NCBI RefSeq assembly: GCF_018070025.1
Contig: NZ_JAGPYQ010000001.1
Span: 1,674,001-1,738,000, forward strand
Source: Streptomyces liliiviolaceus
GTDB lineage: Bacteria; Actinomycetota; Actinomycetes; Streptomycetales; Streptomycetaceae
Reading direction: 5' to 3'
Length of the DNA: 64,000 bases
The number at the start of each line of letters is the position of its first letter. The first letter of the stretch is position 1. The notes beneath the pieces are model-generated. The model was not told the DNA's origin and did no database searches. It saw only the letters and a list, made by a program, of their open reading frames with translations. Positions 61,899-64,000 of this stretch are shown here, piece after piece. A program made the position numbers and the translations under genes.

Positions 61899-62560
61899 CC
61901 ATTCGGGTACTGGTCGCCGACGACCAGATGATGGTCCGCGAAGGGTTCTCGGTGCTGCTCGGCGCGATGCCGGACATCGAGGTCGTGGGCGAGGCGGTCA
62001 ACGGCAGGGAAGCGGTCGACCGGGTCAGGGAGCTCGCCCCGGACGTCGTCCTGATGGACATCCGGATGCCCGAGATGAACGGCATCGAGGCGACGCGCGA
62101 GATCGTGGCGGCGGACGGCGCGGCGAAGGTGCTGGTGCTGACGACGTTCGACCTCGACGAGTACGTGTACCAGGCGCTGCGTGCCGGGGCGTCGGGCTTC
62201 CTCCTGAAGGACGCCTCGGCCCGGCAGCTCGCGGACGGGGTACGGGTGGTGGCGGCCGGCGAGGCACTGCTGGCGCCCTCGGTGACGAAGCGGCTGATCA
62301 CGGAGTTCTCGAAGCTGTCCGAGGAGCCCCGCTACTCGGCGGCCACGCACGCGGCACACGGCGACCTGACCGACCGCGAGACCGAGGTGCTGGTCCTCAT
62401 CGCCCAGGGCCTGTCCAACGCGGAGATAGCGGGCCGCCTGGTCGTGGCCGAATCCACCATCAAGACCCACGTGAGCCGCATCCTGGTGAAACTGGGCCTG
62501 AGAGACCGAACCCAAGCAGCGGTCTTCGCCTACGAGGCCCGCCTGGTAACCCCGGGCTGA
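61895..62560 (+). CDS. NarL-family response regulator 2
   Basis: ATG 61895 overlaps the kinase 2 stop (ATGA); 221 residues. Receiver motifs IRVLVADDQMMVREGF, DVVLMDIRMPE and FLLKDASARQ, and HTH LTDRETEVLVLIAQGLSNAE then AGRLVVAESTIKTHVSRILV, are close to those of regulator 1. The recognition helices are almost the same, so overlapping DNA targets are expected, in agreement with the shared 21-base element. Confidence 0.95.
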   Translation: MTIRVLVADDQMMVREGFSVLLGAMPDIEVVGEAVNGREAVDRVRELAPDVVLMDIRMPEMNGIEATREIVAADGAAKVLVLTTFDLDEYVYQALRAGASGFLLKDASARQLADGVRVVAAGEALLAPSVTKRLITEFSKLSEEPRYSAATHAAHGDLTDRETEVLVLIAQGLSNAEIAGRLVVAESTIKTHVSRILVKLGLRDRTQAAVFAYEARLVTPG

Positions 62561-62574
62561 CCCCCTTGGGGGGC

Positions 62575-62790
62575 GCAGCCCTCCAGGGGCGCGGGGAACG
62601 GCGCAGTCTTCTGCCTTTAGGGGCGCGGGGAACTGCGCGAGCAACCCCCACCGGACCCGCAGCCGAAATCGACTTCAGGGGCGCGGGGAACGGCGCAATC
62701 GGTTGTCTTTCGGGGACACGGGGAACTGCGCGCCCGGCCCCACCGGCCCCACCGGCCCGCAGCCGAAATCGACCCCAGGAGGAGCGAACC
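62575..62790. repeat. Palindromic repeat cluster downstream of response regulator 2
   Basis: Four cores related to ggggcgcggggaactgcgcg (near 62586, 62621, 62679 and 62713, the last as ggggacacggggaactgcgc) with intervening cgcagccgaaatcgac blocks. No ORF is credible. It separates the regulator from the P450 gene. Confidence 0.85.
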
Positions 62791-62836
62791 CCCAGTTCAA
62801 GAGGGCAGGCCCTGTCCAGACAGGGACACGACCGGC

Positions 62837-62842
62837 TAGCGT
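62837..62842 (+). promoter_or_regulatory. -10 element of the P450 gene (leaderless)
   Basis: TAGCGT stands six bases before ATG 62849. Confidence 0.5.
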
Positions 62843-62848
62843 CCGGAC

Positions 62849-64000
62849 ATGGCAGCAATCAACCCCCCGAAGTCCTTCGACCCCTGGGACCAGACCTTCC
62901 TGGCGGACCCGTACCCCGCGTACGCGGACCTCCGCGCCCACGGCAGGGTCCACTACTACGAGCCCACCAACCAGTGGCTGGTACCCCACCACGCGGACGT
63001 GTCGACGCTGCTGAGGGACCGCAGGCTGGGCCGCACCTACCAGCACCGCTTCACGCACGAGGACTTCGGACGGACGCCGCCCCCGCCCGAGCACGAGCCG
63101 TTCCACGTGCTGAACGACCACGGCATGCTCGACCTGGAACCGCCGGACCACACGAGGATCAGGCGGCTGGTGTCGAAGGCGTTCACCCCGCGCACGGTCG
63201 AGCGGCTGCGGCCGTATGTGGACCGGCTGGCGTCCGACCTGGTGGGCGAGCTGGTCGCCGCGGGCGGCGGAGACCTGCTGACGGTCGTCGCCGAGCCCCT
63301 CCCGGTGGCGGTGATCGCGGAGATGCTGGGCATCCCGGAGTCCGAGCGGGCGCAGCTGCGGCCCTGGTCGGCGGACATCTGCGGGATGTACGAGCTGAGT
63401 CCGTCGAAGGAGACGGCCCGGAAGGCGGTACGGGCCTCGGTCGAGTTCACGGAGTTCCTGCGGGAGCTGATCGCGGTACGGCGCAAGGAGCCCGGGGACG
63501 ACCTGATCTCGGGGCTGATCGCGGCGTACGACGAGGGGGACCGGCTCAGTGAGCAGGAGATGATCTCGACGTGCGTCCTCCTGCTGAACGCGGGCCACGA
63601 GGCGACGGTGAACGCCACGGTGAACGGCTGGTGGGCACTGTTCCGGCACCCGGAGCAGCTGGCGGCGCTGCGCGCGGACCGGGGGCTGGTGGGTACGGCG
63701 GTGGAGGAGCTGATGCGGTACGACACCCCGCTGCAGCTGTTCGAGCGGTGGGTGCTGGACGAGATCGAGATCGACGGGACGGTGATTCCGCGGGGGAGCG
63801 AGGTGGCGTTGCTCTTCGGAGCGGCCAACCACGACCCGGCGGTGTTCGCCGAGCCGGAAACGCTCGATCTGTCCCGAGCGGAGAACCCGCACATCTCCTT
63901 CAGCGCGGGTATCCACTACTGCATCGGGGCGCCGCTCGCCCGGATCGAACTCGCGGCGTCCATGGGGGCGTTGCTGGAGCAGGCTCCTTCGCTGCAGCTC
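62849..64000 (+). CDS. Cytochrome P450 (3' end outside the window)
   Basis: ATG 62849; 384 codons are visible without a stop. It has the I-helix oxygen-activation motif NAGHEATVN (near 248), ExxR in EELMRY (near 286), and the heme loop FSAGIHYCIGAPLARIE with Cys near residue 358. The last Arg/Ala-rich helix is complete, so only some 20-40 residues are missing. It is a class I soluble bacterial P450 of CYP107-like appearance, which needs a ferredoxin partner. Substrate unknown. A probable leaderless promoter lies directly upstream. Confidence 0.95.
   Translation, partial: MAAINPPKSFDPWDQTFLADPYPAYADLRAHGRVHYYEPTNQWLVPHHADVSTLLRDRRLGRTYQHRFTHEDFGRTPPPPEHEPFHVLNDHGMLDLEPPDHTRIRRLVSKAFTPRTVERLRPYVDRLASDLVGELVAAGGGDLLTVVAEPLPVAVIAEMLGIPESERAQLRPWSADICGMYELSPSKETARKAVRASVEFTEFLRELIAVRRKEPGDDLISGLIAAYDEGDRLSEQEMISTCVLLLNAGHEATVNATVNGWWALFRHPEQLAALRADRGLVGTAVEELMRYDTPLQLFERWVLDEIEIDGTVIPRGSEVALLFGAANHDPAVFAEPETLDLSRAENPHISFSAGIHYCIGAPLARIELAASMGALLEQAPSLQL

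Overview
The window is a chromosomal segment of a Streptomyces species. It has very high GC with strong third-position bias, frequent GTG starts, many genes with an extended -10 (TAnnnT) only 6-8 bases before the start codon, and an HspR-type dnaK-grpE-dnaJ-hspR operon with a HAIR operator. The kynurenine genes, pyrE-fba and clpB recall the order around dnaK in Streptomyces coelicolor (recollection, not a search).

Layout. 1-436: 3' end of a Trp/Gly-repeat (ChW-like) protein. 536-9857: minus-strand group related to contractile injection systems (CIS): a TTG-start LuxR regulator, a DUF4255/Pvc16-type cap gene, an AAA+ ATPase and a ~1,820-residue modular protein carrying a CIS-cargo-like motif, with no sheath, tube or baseplate genes. 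A large LAL-type LuxR ATPase regulator is divergent. 13388-16492: GNAT acetyltransferase and a membrane iron-sulfur oxidoreductase. 16670-21541: 68-bp tandem array, HAIR-controlled chaperone operon and a strong terminator. 21659-29473: mixed accessory genes (methyltransferase, Uma2-like protein, a zinc-ribbon/excisionase operon behind an SOS-like box with a divergent HTH gene, RibD-type reductase, secreted protein, sugar-binding lipoprotein). 29934-33661: three paralogous LuxR regulators around a two-gene unit encoding a small exported peptide with two DTSWP motifs and a Rieske-like protein lacking its cluster ligands. 33825-49934: mainly core genes (PPOX protein, clpB with its own HAIR, YbjN protein, mannosyltransferase-like protein, aminotransferase, DUF2617, spermidine-synthase-like protein, aldose epimerase, pyrE, fba, MFS pump, DUF3151). 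50101-55297: tryptophan 2,3-dioxygenase, kynureninase and a probable kynurenine formamidase, interrupted by MerR/monooxygenase and TetR genes. 55806-62560: hydrolase, acyltransferase and two tandem sensor kinase/response regulator pairs, with the same 21-base element upstream of both transcription units. 62849-end: cytochrome P450, cut by the window edge.

A family of intergenic palindromic repeats with the core ggggcgcggggaactgcgcg occurs in seven clusters, several between convergent genes and three as tandem arrays. The best candidates for something undescribed are the LuxR/DTSWP/Rieske-remnant locus, the modular protein of the incomplete CIS locus, the shared element of the two kinase operons, and a ~126-bp long inverted repeat at 49246-49371. 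No tRNA, rRNA, CRISPR array or transposase was found.
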